DNA of 64,000 nt from an uncultured Microbacterium sp. (GCA_913774665.1 CAJYHN010000002.1:248001-312000), one strand, 5' to 3'. Counted from the stretch's first letter, positions 30,764 to 40,426 are shown. Numbers and translations: made by a program. Notes: generated by a model from the letters alone, not told the origin.

Positions 30764-31690
30764 TCAGCCGAGCTTGCCGCGACGATCGTCGTCGCCGGGG
30801 CGCGAGGCGAGGAAGCGCTCGAGTTCGGCGGCGAGCTCGTCGGCGCTCGGAAGATCGCCCGTGTGGATGATCGGCGTGGCGTGGGTCGAGCCCGCCATGT
30901 AGGCGTCGTAACGCTCTTCCAGGTTCTCGAGCATGCGGGTCAACTCGTCGCTGCCCTCGACCTGCTCGGTCACCTTCTCGAGGAATTCGCGGTTCTCTTC
31001 GCGAAGCACTTCTCCCGAGAACACGAGGCCCGTCGCGACGGTCAGGCTGTCGAGAGCGGCGAGGGCGGCGGCGGGATACTCCGTGTCGCCCAGGTAATGG
31101 GGAACGAGCAGGGCGAAGCCCGCCACCTTGGCGCCGGCCTCGGCGAAACGGTACTCGAGGAGGTGGCCCGCCGTGGAGGGCACCTGCGTGTGAGGGCGCC
31201 AGACGGAGTGAGCCTCGGCGAGGTCGGGGCGCGTTCCGCTGACGGTGGTGCCGATGGGACGCGTGTGCGGGACCGGCATGGGGATCGCGTGCACCCACGA
31301 GATCGACGAGACCTGCAGTCCCGCCGACAGCTCGAGGACGGTCTCGGCGAAGGCCTCCCAGAGGAAGTCGGGTTCGTACCCCGCGAGCAGGAGAAAGGGC
31401 TGGCCGAGGGAGTCGTGTGCGAGCGACAACTCGAGGCGCGCGGGTCGGTAGTCCGTGAGGTGGTCCTCGACGAACGTGATCGCGGGTCGGCGCGCGCGGT
31501 AATCGAGCAGCGCGTCGTTGTCGAACACGTACAGAGCGTTGGGCTGCACGTCGTTCCGGAAGTACTCGACGAGACGGGTCACCGCGCCACCGGCATCGGT
31601 GAAACCGGTGAGGGCGATCACGAGAGGCAGGCCCGACGGCACGGGGGGCGCCGCGGGGGCGCGGTCGTACAGCGGGGCGGAGGAACGCAT
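30764..31690 (-). CDS. PAC2 family protein (proteasome-assembly-chaperone-like)
   Basis: A 308-residue PAC2-domain protein. The N-terminal half shows LPLVIALTGFTDAGGAVTRL and the family-typical acidic/aromatic patches; the C-terminal quarter is a helical segment (LTRMLENLEERYDAYM). PAC2 proteins resemble eukaryotic proteasome assembly chaperones; the bacterial role is not established, and no 20S proteasome genes are present here. A -10-like TAGAGT and GGAGGT lie directly before the ATG at 31688-31690, so either leaderless or SD-led initiation is possible. Confidence 0.87.
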   Translation of the reverse strand: MRSSAPLYDRAPAAPPVPSGLPLVIALTGFTDAGGAVTRLVEYFRNDVQPNALYVFDNDALLDYRARRPAITFVEDHLTDYRPARLELSLAHDSLGQPFLLLAGYEPDFLWEAFAETVLELSAGLQVSSISWVHAIPMPVPHTRPIGTTVSGTRPDLAEAHSVWRPHTQVPSTAGHLLEYRFAEAGAKVAGFALLVPHYLGDTEYPAAALAALDSLTVATGLVFSGEVLREENREFLEKVTEQVEGSDELTRMLENLEERYDAYMAGSTHATPIIHTGDLPSADELAAELERFLASRPGDDDRRGKLG

Positions 31691-31696
31691 ACCTCC

Positions 31697-31702
31697 ACTC
31701 TA
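31697..31702 (-). promoter_or_regulatory. Candidate -10 element of the PAC2 gene
   Basis: TAGAGT on the minus strand six bases before the ATG; the six bases between are GGAGGT. Confidence 0.4.
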
Positions 31703-31761
31703 CGATCGTGCCGGTTGCGTCGGCCGCGGTGCGTCCCGCTCCTAGCGAACACGCTCGAACC

Positions 31762-31767
31762 TAGGAT
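31762..31767 (+). promoter_or_regulatory. -10 element of pepA (leaderless)
   Basis: TAGGAT ends seven bases before the ATG at 31775. The alternative ATG at 31766 overlaps the element itself, which argues for 31775 as the start. Confidence 0.45.
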
Positions 31768-31774
31768 GGATGCC

Positions 31775-33241
31775 ATGCCGTTTCCCTCCGTGGCGTATAC
31801 CGACGCCCCCGTTCTCGAGTCCGACGCCGACGCGATCCTTCTGATCGTCCCCACTGTTTCGGAGGGAGCTCCGGATCCGGTCGGCTGGGAGGGGCTGATG
31901 GCGGCGCTGTCCGCCGTCGGTTTCACCGGCGCGGCGGGCTCGTTCCAGCGGGTGCACGTCCCGGGCGTCTCCACCCCCGTGGCCGTGGCCGGTGCGGGCG
32001 CGAACCCGGTGGAGTCGGCTCTGCGCGACGCCGCGGGCACGGGGCTCCGCCAGCTGACCGGCTTCGAGCACGTCGCCGTGCAGTCGCTCGTCCCCTCCGC
32101 GTGGCGTCCGATCGCCGAGGGCGCGGCTCTCGGCGGATACCGCTTCGCCGACTACAAGAAGAAGGTCGCGAAGGTGCGCGCGACGCGCGTGACGGTGGTC
32201 GCCGACGAGGCGCCCGCCGACAGCGACTCCGTTGCGGTCGCGGCCGTCGCCGGGGCTGTCGCGCTGGTGAAGGACCTGGTGACGACCCCGGCCGAGTGGC
32301 TCGGTCCCGCCGACTTCGCCGACGCCGCTGTGAAGGCCGTCGAGGGCCTGCCCGTCGAGGTCGAGGTGCTCGACGAGAACGCCCTTCGCGAGGGCGGGTA
32401 CGGCGGGATCCTCGGTGTCGGGCAGGGATCGGACCGGCCCCCGCGCCTCGTACGCCTCGACTACTCGCCCGCCGACGCCGAGCGTCACGTCGCCCTCGTC
32501 GGCAAGGGCATCACGTTCGACACCGGTGGCCTTTCGCTCAAGCCGCCGGCATCCATGGTCGGGATGAAGTACGACATGTGCGGCGCCGCGACGGTGCTCG
32601 CCGTCCTCCGAGCCGCGGCCGAGATGCGCCTGCCCGTGCACGTGAGCGCCTGGCTGTGCATCGCGGACAACATGCCCTCGGGCCGCGCCACCCGCCCCGG
32701 CGACGTTTTGCGGACGCTGGATGGCACCACGGTCGAGGTGCTGAACACCGACGCCGAGGGGCGCCTCGTGCTCGCCGACGGTCTTGCCGCCGCGAGCCGT
32801 GAGAACCCCGATCTCATCGTTGACGTGGCCACGTTGACGGGGGCGATCACGGTCGCTCTCGGCAACCGCCACACCGGCGTGATGGGAGACGACGAGGCGG
32901 TCGCGACGTACCTGGCCGCGTCGTCGCGGACGTCCGAGTTGGCCTGGCAGTTGCCGCTCCCGGACCACATGGTCGACGACCTCGACTCCCCCATCGCCGA
33001 CCTGCAGAACGCCAAGATCGGCGATCCCGCCGGCGGCTCGTTGTTCGCCGGGTTGTTCCTGCGCCACTTCGTGGGCCGAGTCTCGTCGGATGCCGATGCT
33101 CCGCGCATCCCCTGGGTCCACCTCGACATCGCCGGTGTGGGCATGAACAAGTCCGCACCCTTCGGGTACACGGACAAGGGCGTGACGGGAGCGACCGTCC
33201 GCTCGCTCGTCGAGATGCTGGCCACGGACGGCGCTCGGTGA
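31775..33241 (+). CDS. pepA: Leucyl aminopeptidase (M17)
   Basis: A 488-residue M17 metallo-aminopeptidase, releasing N-terminal residues from peptides in the cytoplasm. The variable N-terminal domain runs to about residue 165. The catalytic domain has the metal-binding GKGITFDTGGLSLKP and the signature NTDAEGRLVLAD, with the LTGAITVALG and GDPAGGSLFAGLFL segments near the end. No Shine-Dalgarno precedes the ATG at 31775; the TAGGAT element suggests leaderless translation. Its stop overlaps the lpdA start by four bases, coupling the two. Confidence 0.93.
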   Translation: MPFPSVAYTDAPVLESDADAILLIVPTVSEGAPDPVGWEGLMAALSAVGFTGAAGSFQRVHVPGVSTPVAVAGAGANPVESALRDAAGTGLRQLTGFEHVAVQSLVPSAWRPIAEGAALGGYRFADYKKKVAKVRATRVTVVADEAPADSDSVAVAAVAGAVALVKDLVTTPAEWLGPADFADAAVKAVEGLPVEVEVLDENALREGGYGGILGVGQGSDRPPRLVRLDYSPADAERHVALVGKGITFDTGGLSLKPPASMVGMKYDMCGAATVLAVLRAAAEMRLPVHVSAWLCIADNMPSGRATRPGDVLRTLDGTTVEVLNTDAEGRLVLADGLAAASRENPDLIVDVATLTGAITVALGNRHTGVMGDDEAVATYLAASSRTSELAWQLPLPDHMVDDLDSPIADLQNAKIGDPAGGSLFAGLFLRHFVGRVSSDADAPRIPWVHLDIAGVGMNKSAPFGYTDKGVTGATVRSLVEMLATDGAR

Positions 33242-34611
33242 CCGAATACTCCGCCGACGTCGTCGTGCTCGGCGGCGGGAGCGGTGGCTACGCCGCCGCC
33301 CTCCGCCTCGCCGAGCTCGGTAAAGACGTCGTGCTCGTCGAGAAGGACAAGCTCGGCGGCACCTGCCTGCACCGGGGGTGCATTCCGACGAAGGCGCTGC
33401 TGCACGCCGGTGAGGTCGCCGATGCCGCCCGCGGTGCAGCCGACATCGGCGTCGATGTGACCTTCTCGGGCATCGACCCGGCACGCGTGCGGTCGTACCG
33501 CGAGGGCATCGTCGCGAAGAAGTTCAAGGGGCTCGAGGGCCTCATCTCTGCGCGCGGCATCCGTGTCGTGCACGGCGAGGGGGCCCTCGCCGCGGGGCCG
33601 TCGATCCGCGTCGGTGACGACGTGTACCGCGGAACCGACGTCATCCTCGCCACCGGCTCGTACAGTCGGAGCCTGCCGGGCCTCGAGATCGGCGGCCGGG
33701 TGCTCACCAGCGAGCAGGCCCTCGACCTCGACACGATCCCCGAGCGAGTTGTCGTCCTCGGCGGTGGCGTGATCGGTGTGGAGTTCGCGAGCGTGTGGCG
33801 TTCGTTCGGCGTCGAGGTCACGATCGTCGAGGCACTCCCCCACCTGCTCCCGGCGGAGGACGTGGCCTCGAGCAAGGCTCTCGAGCGCGCGTTCCGCAAG
33901 CGCGGGATCTCGTTCCAGCTCGGAAAGAGGTTCGCCTCCCTCTCGCAGTCCGCAGACTCCGCGACCGTGACCCTGGACGACGGCTCCGAACTCGTGGCCG
34001 ATTACGTGCTGGTCGCTGTGGGCCGGGGCCCGGTGACCGCCGGACTCGGCTATGAAGAAGCCGGCGTCGTCCTCGACCGCGGCTTCGTCCAGACCGATGA
34101 GCGCCTGCGCACCGCCGCCGACCACGTGTGGGCGGTGGGCGACATCGTCCCCGGCCTGCAGCTCGCGCACCGCGGCTTCCAGCAGGGGATCTTCGTGGCG
34201 GAGGAGATAGCAGGGCTGGCGCCCGTGCTGGTCCCCGACGTCGACGTTCCCCGCGTCGCCTACTCGCACCCCGAGGTCGCGTCCGTCGGGCTCACCGAGG
34301 CGCAGGCGCAGGATCGTTACGGATCCGATGCCGTGAAGGCGTACGAGTACAACCTGGCCGGAAACGGCCGCAGCGAGATCATCGGCACCTCGGGCATCGT
34401 GAAGATCGTCCGACGTGTCGACGGCCCCATCGTCGGCGCCCACCTCGTGGGCGATCGCGTCGGTGAACTGATCTCGGAGGCGCAGCTCGCCGTGGGGTGG
34501 GAAGCCCACCCCGAAGACATCGCGCCGTTCGTCCACGCCCACCCCACCCAGAGCGAGGCGCTCGGCGAAGCCTTCCTGGCTCTCGCCGGCAAGCCCCTGC
34601 ACGCACTCTGA
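33238..34611 (+). CDS. lpdA: Dihydrolipoyl dehydrogenase (E3)
   Basis: A 457-residue flavoprotein disulfide reductase. The N-terminal FAD-binding motif is VVLGGGSGGYAAAL, the redox disulfide sits in GGTCLHRGCIPTK, the NAD-binding motif is VVLGGGVIGVEFASV, and the C-terminal interface domain carries the catalytic His-Glu pair in HAHPTQSEA. It reoxidises the lipoyl groups of the pyruvate and 2-oxoglutarate dehydrogenase complexes. The start is a GTG overlapping the pepA stop. The E2 gene follows after 54 bases, giving an E3-E2 pair. Confidence 0.96.
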   Translation: MTEYSADVVVLGGGSGGYAAALRLAELGKDVVLVEKDKLGGTCLHRGCIPTKALLHAGEVADAARGAADIGVDVTFSGIDPARVRSYREGIVAKKFKGLEGLISARGIRVVHGEGALAAGPSIRVGDDVYRGTDVILATGSYSRSLPGLEIGGRVLTSEQALDLDTIPERVVVLGGGVIGVEFASVWRSFGVEVTIVEALPHLLPAEDVASSKALERAFRKRGISFQLGKRFASLSQSADSATVTLDDGSELVADYVLVAVGRGPVTAGLGYEEAGVVLDRGFVQTDERLRTAADHVWAVGDIVPGLQLAHRGFQQGIFVAEEIAGLAPVLVPDVDVPRVAYSHPEVASVGLTEAQAQDRYGSDAVKAYEYNLAGNGRSEIIGTSGIVKIVRRVDGPIVGAHLVGDRVGELISEAQLAVGWEAHPEDIAPFVHAHPTQSEALGEAFLALAGKPLHAL

Positions 34612-34665
34612 CCACAAACCGGTCACTAAGCTAGGTACCGCATCCGGTACGAAGGAGACATATCC

Positions 34666-36429
34666 ATGAGCACTTCCGTCGTCCTCCCCGCTCTCGGCGA
34701 GAGCGTGACCGAGGGAACGGTCACCCGCTGGCTCAAGCAGGTCGGTGACACCGTCCAGGAGGACGAGGGTCTGCTGGAGATCTCGACCGACAAGGTCGAC
34801 ACCGAGATCCCCTCGCCCGTCTCGGGCGTGATCGAGGAGATCCTGGTCCAGGAAGACGAGACCGTCGAGGTCGGAGCGGTCCTCGCGAAGATCGGTGACG
34901 GCTCGGGCGCCGCTTCGTCCGACGACGCTCCGCAGGCCGCCCCGGCTGAGGAGCAGTCCGCTCCGGCCGAAGAGGCCGCCCCCGCCGAGGCCGCTTCTGA
35001 GCAGCCCGCCGCCGAGCAGCCCGCTGCCGAGTCCGCGCCCGCCGCGAGTGGTGACTCCACCGAGGTGAAGCTCCCCGAGCTCGGCGAGAGCGTGACCGAG
35101 GGCACCGTCACCCGCTGGCTGAAGGCCGTCGGCGACGACGTCGCGGTCGACGAGCCGCTGCTCGAGATCTCGACCGACAAGGTCGACACCGAGATTCCCT
35201 CGCCGGTCGCCGGCACGCTGCAGGAGATCCTGGTTCAGGAAGACGAGACGGTCAACGTCGGTGCCGCTCTCGCGCGCATCGGCAGTGGCGCCGTTCCGGC
35301 CGCGCAGCCCGAGGCACCCGCCGCCCCGGCCGCCGAAGGGAAGCCTGCCGAGCAGCCCGCTCCCGCCGCCGAGCAGAAGCCCGCCGAGCAGCCGGCTCCC
35401 GCCGCCGAGCAGAAGCCCGCCGAGCAGCCGGCTCCCGCAGCCGAGCAGAAGCCCGCCGAGCAGCCCGCTCCGGCTGCCGCGGCTCCGGCCGCCTCGTCCA
35501 ACGACGACGTCACCTACGTCACGCCGCTCGTGCGTCGCCTCGCCCAGCAGCAGGGCGTCGACCTGGCTTCGGTCAAGGGCAGTGGCGTCGGTGGACGCAT
35601 CCGCAAGGAAGATGTGCTCAAAGCCGCCGAGGCGGCCGCGTCCGCTCCCGCCGCCGCGGCTCCCGCTGCCGCGTCGGCCCCGGCGGCCGCCCCCGCGCCG
35701 GTCGAGGTCTCGCCCCTGCGCGGCACCACGCAGAAGATGTCGCGTCTGCGCAAGGTCATCGCCGAGCGCGCCGTCGCGTCGATGCAGGCGACGGCCCAGT
35801 TGACGACGGTGGTCGAGGTCGACGTGACCAAGCTCGCGGCCCTGCGCGACCGCATGAAGGGCGAGTTCCAGCAGAAGACGGGCGACAAGCTCTCGTTCCT
35901 GCCGTTCTTCGCCATCGCGGCCATCGAGGGGCTCAAGGCGTACCCGATCATCAACTCCACGGTCGAGGGTGACGAGATCGTCTATCCCGCTCACGAGAAC
36001 GTGTCGATCGCGGTCGACACCGAGCGCGGCCTGCTGACCCCGGTCGTCAAGGACGCCGGCGACAAGAACATCGCGCAGCTGGCGCGCGAGATCGCCGATC
36101 TCGCCGCTCGGACGCGCGACAACAAGCTGAAGCCCGACGAGCTCGCCGGCGGCACGTTCACGCTGACCAACACCGGTTCGCGCGGCGCGCTCTTCGACAC
36201 GCCCATCGTGTTCCTGCCGCAGTCGGCGATCCTCGGCCTCGGCGCCGTGGTGAAGAAGCCCGGCGTGGTCTCGGTCGACGGCAAGGACGCGATCTCGGTG
36301 CGCTCGTACGTCTACCTCGCGCTGTCGTACGACCACCGCATCATCGATGGAGCCGACGCCGCTCGCTTCCTCGGTACGGTCAAGGCTCGCCTCGAGGCGG
36401 CGCAGTTCGAGGGTGACCTCGGAATCTGA
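34666..36429 (+). CDS. sucB: 2-oxo-acid dehydrogenase E2 component (dihydrolipoamide acyltransferase)
   Basis: A 587-residue E2 with two lipoyl domains, each with the lipoylated Lys in [15 protein letters not shown] (first at Lys43, second near Lys172). A Pro/Ala/Glu linker contains four repeats of a 12-residue unit ([12 protein letters not shown], about 35343-35477). Then come the E3/E1-binding domain ([18 protein letters not shown]) and the catalytic domain ending in [16 protein letters not shown]. In actinobacteria this protein commonly serves as the pyruvate dehydrogenase E2 (AceF/DlaT) although annotated as SucB. The ribosome-binding site AAGGAGA precedes the ATG by seven bases. Confidence 0.93.
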   Translation: MSTSVVLPALGESVTEGTVTRWLKQVGDTVQEDEGLLEISTDKVDTEIPSPVSGVIEEILVQEDETVEVGAVLAKIGDGSGAASSDDAPQAAPAEEQSAPAEEAAPAEAASEQPAAEQPAAESAPAASGDSTEVKLPELGESVTEGTVTRWLKAVGDDVAVDEPLLEISTDKVDTEIPSPVAGTLQEILVQEDETVNVGAALARIGSGAVPAAQPEAPAAPAAEGKPAEQPAPAAEQKPAEQPAPAAEQKPAEQPAPAAEQKPAEQPAPAAAAPAASSNDDVTYVTPLVRRLAQQQGVDLASVKGSGVGGRIRKEDVLKAAEAAASAPAAAAPAAASAPAAAPAPVEVSPLRGTTQKMSRLRKVIAERAVASMQATAQLTTVVEVDVTKLAALRDRMKGEFQQKTGDKLSFLPFFAIAAIEGLKAYPIINSTVEGDEIVYPAHENVSIAVDTERGLLTPVVKDAGDKNIAQLAREIADLAARTRDNKLKPDELAGGTFTLTNTGSRGALFDTPIVFLPQSAILGLGAVVKKPGVVSVDGKDAISVRSYVYLALSYDHRIIDGADAARFLGTVKARLEAAQFEGDLGI

Positions 36430-36446
36430 TCCCACCGAGCACCGGC

Positions 36447-37460
36447 TCATGATGGCTGGTCCGCGACCGTTCTGACGGCGCGGACCAGCCATCGCTCGTT
36501 CTGGCGCACCAGGGTGACGTACTGCGTCGCCTCGTTCTCATCGACCCGCACGACGGTCACTCCCCCGAAGTCGTCCACGACGGTGATCTCCGCTGTGGCA
36601 GCCCCCGCCGCCAGGGGCTCCCGCGGAAAGGCGGAGTTCTCCTCGTACGCCGAGAGGCAGGCGGCGTCGCCGTGGCATCCCTGCAGCTCCGTGAATAGCG
36701 TGCGGGCGATCTGTTCCACGTCGTCGGACAGCGGACGGCGCTCATCCACCGGCGGCGGATCCGACAGCCACGGGGTCGTCGAGGTCGGCACGGGATCGAC
36801 GACGGCTTGTCCGGTCGACGGCGGCTGCGCTCCGCGGTCTTCCGGGATCAGGCAGAAGGCGAGCACGGCGATCGTCGCGATGCCCGCGCCGAGCGTGAAC
36901 ACGCGGATGGGGCGAGATCGACGCCAGTGTCCGCGGACGCCCTCGAGCGTCTGTCGGGTGGCGTCGGCGAGGTCGGCATCGACGAGGTCGAGCATCCGGA
37001 TCGCCGGGCCGTTCTGGTCGCGCGTCGGCGAATCCGAGACGGGATCCGCTGCGGGGAACAGCGGGCCGAGCACGAGAGGAACGGGCGTCGCATGCGCGAA
37101 CAGACGCCTCTCGACCGCCTCCCAATCGCGCGGAGGACGCGTCAACACGCTCTCTCGTGCGCGACCGACGATCTCGCGGGTGGGCGGGTCGTCGGCGATG
37201 TCGGCGAGGTGCGCGAGCGTCTCAGCGGTCGCTGCGACCGCGTCGGGTCCGTCCGGGTCGTCGACCGCCACGGGACACCCGGTCGCGGTGAGCCACCAGG
37301 TCTTCCCGTCCGCCGCGGCGGTGGAGGCGCGGCATCCGCGAAGGAGGCCGACGGCCGCCGTGACGGCCTCTCCCGGCGTCAGGGGCAGGGTGCTGCGCGC
37401 TCGACGTCGGAGGTACGCGTCGAGGGGTTCGGCGAGAACGGATGCCGTGGAACTGCTCAT
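36447..37460 (-). CDS. Hypothetical single-pass membrane protein
   Basis: A 337-residue protein I do not recognise. Residues 1-200 are cytoplasmic-like with a segment that resembles a degenerate signalling or kinase-like module (TPGEAVTAAVGLLRGCRA, TWWLTATGCPVAVDDPDGPDA). One membrane helix follows at about 203-222 (VFTLGAGIATIAVLAFCLI), then a Pro/Thr-rich stretch and an external domain of about 90 residues with two Cys (GCHGDAACLSAYEE) that may form a disulfide. The ATG at 37458-37460 is chosen because upstream codons run into the divergent DUF4191 promoter. A sensor or anchor role would fit the layout but is only a guess. Confidence 0.7.
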   Translation of the reverse strand: MSSSTASVLAEPLDAYLRRRARSTLPLTPGEAVTAAVGLLRGCRASTAAADGKTWWLTATGCPVAVDDPDGPDAVAATAETLAHLADIADDPPTREIVGRARESVLTRPPRDWEAVERRLFAHATPVPLVLGPLFPAADPVSDSPTRDQNGPAIRMLDLVDADLADATRQTLEGVRGHWRRSRPIRVFTLGAGIATIAVLAFCLIPEDRGAQPPSTGQAVVDPVPTSTTPWLSDPPPVDERRPLSDDVEQIARTLFTELQGCHGDAACLSAYEENSAFPREPLAAGAATAEITVVDDFGGVTVVRVDENEATQYVTLVRQNERWLVRAVRTVADQPS

Positions 37461-37565
37461 CCCGCGATGGTGGCCGAACCCGCCGCTCGGCGAGGGCTTG
37501 TCGCGGCTGAAGTGGGGAGCGCAGGAGGGATCCGCCGCCTGGGGAGGAAGGACTCGCGGCGAAGA

Positions 37566-37571
37566 TAGAAT
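37566..37571 (+). promoter_or_regulatory. -10 element of the DUF4191 gene (leaderless)
   Basis: TAGAAT, seven bases before the ATG at 37579, with no Shine-Dalgarno between. Confidence 0.5.
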
Positions 37572-37578
37572 CGTTCTC

Positions 37579-38289
37579 ATGGCCGCTCGCACCACCACGC
37601 CCGAGAAGCGTCCGGGCTTCTTCTCGCAGATCAAAACCCTCTACACCTTCACCCAGAAGGAGTACCGGTGGCTGCCGTTCCTGCTGGCCGGAATCGTGCT
37701 GGTGGGCATCGCCCTCGGCGTGCTCATCGGCTTCTTGATCCCGCCGCTGGCGGCCTGGAGCATCATCCTCTGGGGTGTCACGGGCCTGCTGGCCGGCATC
37801 CTGGCGTCGATGATCACGATGACGCGCCTGTCGACGACGGCGATGTACAAGAAGATCGACGGCATGCCCGGCGCCACCGGCCACGTGCTCTCGTCGTCGC
37901 TCGGGCGCAACTGGCAGGCCTCCGAGGCTCCGATCGGCGTCAACCCCCGCACGCAGGAGGCCGTCTACCGCGCCATCGGCCGCGGCGGTGTCGTCCTCAT
38001 CGGCGAGGGTAATCGCAGCCGCCTGACGCGTCTCGTCGGCGAGGAGCGCTCCCGCGTGACGCGCGTCGCCGCCGGCGTGCCCGTCACCGTCCTCTACGTC
38101 GGACACGGCGACGACGAGGTGCCGATCGCCAAGCTCGCCTCGACGATCAAGGCGCTGCCGAAGAAGGTCGACCGCTCGACGATGGCCGCCGTCATCAAGC
38201 GCGTGTCGTCGGTCTCGCAGGGCCTGTCGTCGCTGCCGATCCCGAAGGGCGTCGACCCGACGAAGATGCGCTCCCCGCGTCCCCGCTGA
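37579..38289 (+). CDS. DUF4191 family membrane protein
   Basis: A 236-residue protein with two close membrane helices at about 35-53 and 57-78 (LPFLLAGIVLVGIALGVLIG and AWSIILWGVTGLLAGILAS) and a basic C-terminal domain of about 155 residues. It is an actinobacterial family of unknown function, regularly found just upstream of the RDD protein and glnA, as here. A TAGAAT -10 element seven bases before the ATG points to a leaderless transcript. A strong terminator follows. Confidence 0.9.
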   Translation: MAARTTTPEKRPGFFSQIKTLYTFTQKEYRWLPFLLAGIVLVGIALGVLIGFLIPPLAAWSIILWGVTGLLAGILASMITMTRLSTTAMYKKIDGMPGATGHVLSSSLGRNWQASEAPIGVNPRTQEAVYRAIGRGGVVLIGEGNRSRLTRLVGEERSRVTRVAAGVPVTVLYVGHGDDEVPIAKLASTIKALPKKVDRSTMAAVIKRVSSVSQGLSSLPIPKGVDPTKMRSPRPR

Positions 38290-38292
38290 TCT

Positions 38293-38332
38293 CACGAGAA
38301 AGGCCCCCGCTCCGGCGGGGGCCTTTCTCGTG
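38293..38332. terminator. Strong hairpin between the DUF4191 and RDD genes
   Basis: A perfect 18-bp stem (CACGAGAAAGGCCCCCGC and its complement) with a TCCG loop, located three bases after the DUF4191 stop and 12 bases from the convergent RDD stop. It can serve both. Confidence 0.93.
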
Positions 38333-38343
38333 GAGTCGGGGAC

Positions 38344-38772
38344 TCAGGAACGCACGAGCACCGTTCCGACGATCTTGTCGTGCAGACCGCGCTGGTCGGC
38401 GTCCCACACGACCGCGGGGATGATGAGGGCGAGAAGGACGGTTCTCACGATCGGGCGCCAGAAGCCCACCCATCCCCCGGATGCCAGCTCCAGGCGCATC
38501 CCCATGATCCGGTGTCCCGGGCTGCCGCCGAGAAGCGGGATGAAGAGGATCTGGACGGCGAAGAAGATCAGATTCGTCGCGATCGGATTCGCGAACGGCA
38601 CGCCCGTCACCGGGTCGGGCGCGGAGAAGAACGCGTATCCGATGAGGCCGGCGCTCACCACATCGATCAGCAGGGCCGCGATGCGGCGCCCCGGGCGGGC
38701 GATGGAGCCGCGACCCTCGCGGGGAAGGCCGAGCCGCTGGCCCGGATACTCGTTCTCAGCGGGGACGCTCAC
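38344..38772 (-). CDS. RDD family membrane protein
   Basis: A 142-residue RDD-domain protein. The family signature appears as RPGRRIAALLIDVVSAGLIG (first helix), followed by a second helix (IATNLIFFAVQILFIPLLGG) and a third (WRPIVRTVLLALIIPAVVW). The C-terminal RGLHDKIVGT is the conserved end. Function is not firmly known; transport of small solutes has been proposed for some members. The GTG at 38770-38772 has a TACGCT -10 element seven bases upstream, suggesting leaderless translation. Divergent from glnA with the GlnR box between them. Confidence 0.88.
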   Translation of the reverse strand: MSVPAENEYPGQRLGLPREGRGSIARPGRRIAALLIDVVSAGLIGYAFFSAPDPVTGVPFANPIATNLIFFAVQILFIPLLGGSPGHRIMGMRLELASGGWVGFWRPIVRTVLLALIIPAVVWDADQRGLHDKIVGTVLVRS

Positions 38773-38779
38773 GGCATCC

Positions 38780-38785
38780 AGCGTA
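38780..38785 (-). promoter_or_regulatory. -10 element of the RDD gene (leaderless)
   Basis: TACGCT on the minus strand, seven bases (GGATGCC) before the GTG start. Confidence 0.4.
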
Positions 38786-38796
38786 ATCGGCGCCGC

Positions 38797-38834
38797 GTAA
38801 CATCCCCGAAACATGCGAGATATGACCGGGACAC
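38797..38834 (+). promoter_or_regulatory. GlnR-type nitrogen operator upstream of glnA
   Basis: GTAAC-n6-GAAAC at 38797-38812 is a perfect GlnR half-pair; a weaker second pair GATAT-n6-GACAC follows at the expected 6-base spacing. It ends 71 bases before the glnA ATG, close to the spacing seen in front of amt. Confidence 0.75.
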
Positions 38835-38905
38835 CGGTTCTGGGTAGGGTCGAGGAGGCTGGCCGAGGCCGGCATGATCCCGAATGTTCTACCTCTGGAG
38901 TCTTC

Positions 38906-40330
38906 ATGTTCAAAGATTCGTCCGAGGTGCTGAAGTTCATCCAGGACGAGGACGTCAAGTTCCTCGACATCCGTTTCACGGATCTTCCTGGTGTGCAGCA
39001 GCACTTCAACATCCCCGCCTCGACCGTCGACGAGGAGTTCTTCACCGTCGGACAGCTGTTCGACGGCTCGTCGATCCGCGGGTTCGCGAACATCCACGAG
39101 TCGGACATGCAGCTGATCCCCGACGTGACGACCGCGTACGTCGATCAGTTCCGCGAGGCCAAGACCCTCGTCATGATCTTCGACATTTACAACCCGCGCA
39201 ACGGTGAGATCTACGGCAAGGACCCGCGTCAGGTCGCCAAGAAGGCGGAGAAGTACCTCGCCTCCACCGGCATCGCCGACACCGCGTTCTTCGCCCCCGA
39301 GGCCGAGTTCTACATCTTCGACGACGTCCGCTACGAGGTGAAGCAGAACTCGAGCTTCTACTCGGTCGACTCCGAAGAGGGCGCCTGGAACACCGGTCGC
39401 GAAGAAGAGGGCGGCAACCTCGCCAACAAGACCCCCTACAAGGGCGGCTACTTCCCCGTCTCCCCCGTCGACAAGACGGCGGACCTCCGCGACGACATCA
39501 CCCTCAAGCTGATCGAGGCGGGCTTCGCGCTCGAGCGTTCGCACCACGAGGTCGGCACCGGTGGGCAGCAGGAGATCAACTACCGCTTCGACACGATGCT
39601 GCACGCGGCCGACGACATCCTGAAGTTCAAGTACATCGTCAAGAACACCTGCGAGCAGTGGGGCAAGGTCGCGACCTTCATGCCCAAGCCGCTCTTCGGT
39701 GACAACGGCTCCGGCATGCACACGCACCAGTCGCTGTGGAACGACGGCAAGCCGCTGTTCTACGACGAGACCGGCTACGGCGGACTCTCCGACATCGCGC
39801 GCTGGTACATCGGTGGTCTGCTGGCGCACGCTCCCGCCGTGCTCGCCTTCACCAACCCGACCCTCAACAGCTACCACCGCCTGGTGAAGGGCTTCGAGGC
39901 TCCGGTCAACCTCGTGTACTCGGCCGGTAACCGCTCCGCGGCCATCCGCATCCCGATCACGGGTTCGAACCCCAAGGCCAAGCGCATCGAGTTCCGTGCT
40001 CCCGACGCCTCGGGCAACCCGTACCTCGCGTTCGCGGCTCAGCTCATGGCCGGTATCGACGGCATCAAGAACCGCATCGAGCCGCACGAGCCCGTCGACA
40101 AGGACCTCTACGAGCTCCCCGCCGAAGAGGCCAAGAACATCCCGCAGGTTCCGAACTCGCTGCTCGACTCGCTCGAGGCCCTGCGTGCCGACCACGAGTT
40201 CCTGCTCGCCGGTGGCGTCTTCACGCAGGAGCTCATCGACACCTGGATCGAGTACAAGATCGAGAACGAGATCCAGCCGATCGCCCAGCGCCCGCACCCC
40301 TTCGAGTACGAGCTGTACTTCGGGGTCTGA
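38906..40330 (+). CDS. glnA: Glutamine synthetase, type I (adenylylation-regulated form)
   Basis: A 474-residue GSI-beta enzyme that makes glutamine from glutamate, ammonia and ATP. It shows the beta-grasp domain ([18 protein letters not shown]), the ATP/metal-binding FDGSSIRGF and [17 protein letters not shown], and NRSAAIRIP. The adenylylation site is Tyr402 in [10 protein letters not shown], matching GlnE encoded 3 kb downstream. The start is the ATG at 38906, with TGGAG upstream. Transcription is probably under GlnR control from the operator at 38797-38834. A strong terminator follows. Confidence 0.97.
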   Translation: MFKDSSEVLKFIQDEDVKFLDIRFTDLPGVQQHFNIPASTVDEEFFTVGQLFDGSSIRGFANIHESDMQLIPDVTTAYVDQFREAKTLVMIFDIYNPRNGEIYGKDPRQVAKKAEKYLASTGIADTAFFAPEAEFYIFDDVRYEVKQNSSFYSVDSEEGAWNTGREEEGGNLANKTPYKGGYFPVSPVDKTADLRDDITLKLIEAGFALERSHHEVGTGGQQEINYRFDTMLHAADDILKFKYIVKNTCEQWGKVATFMPKPLFGDNGSGMHTHQSLWNDGKPLFYDETGYGGLSDIARWYIGGLLAHAPAVLAFTNPTLNSYHRLVKGFEAPVNLVYSAGNRSAAIRIPITGSNPKAKRIEFRAPDASGNPYLAFAAQLMAGIDGIKNRIEPHEPVDKDLYELPAEEAKNIPQVPNSLLDSLEALRADHEFLLAGGVFTQELIDTWIEYKIENEIQPIAQRPHPFEYELYFGV

Positions 40331-40344
40331 TCGCCCGATCATCC

Positions 40345-40390
40345 ACGTCGACGCCCGTCCCCGCCGTTTCGCGGGGGCGGGCGTCGACGT
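40345..40390 (+). terminator. Terminator of glnA
   Basis: A 20-bp stem from 40345-40364 and 40371-40390 (ACGTCGACGCCCGTCCCCGC with its near-complement, one G-T wobble), loop CGTTTC, then TTTCC. Confidence 0.9.
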
Positions 40391-40426
40391 TTCCGGGCAG
40401 ACCGGCGGAGTGGCACATGCCGCGGA

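Noticed and set aside
32485..36492. A very long open frame on the minus strand across pepA, lpdA and the E2 gene (over 1300 codons)
   Set aside because: It is antisense to three clear enzymes, has low-complexity Gly/Arg/Leu composition and no domain; it arises from GC-rich third codon positions.
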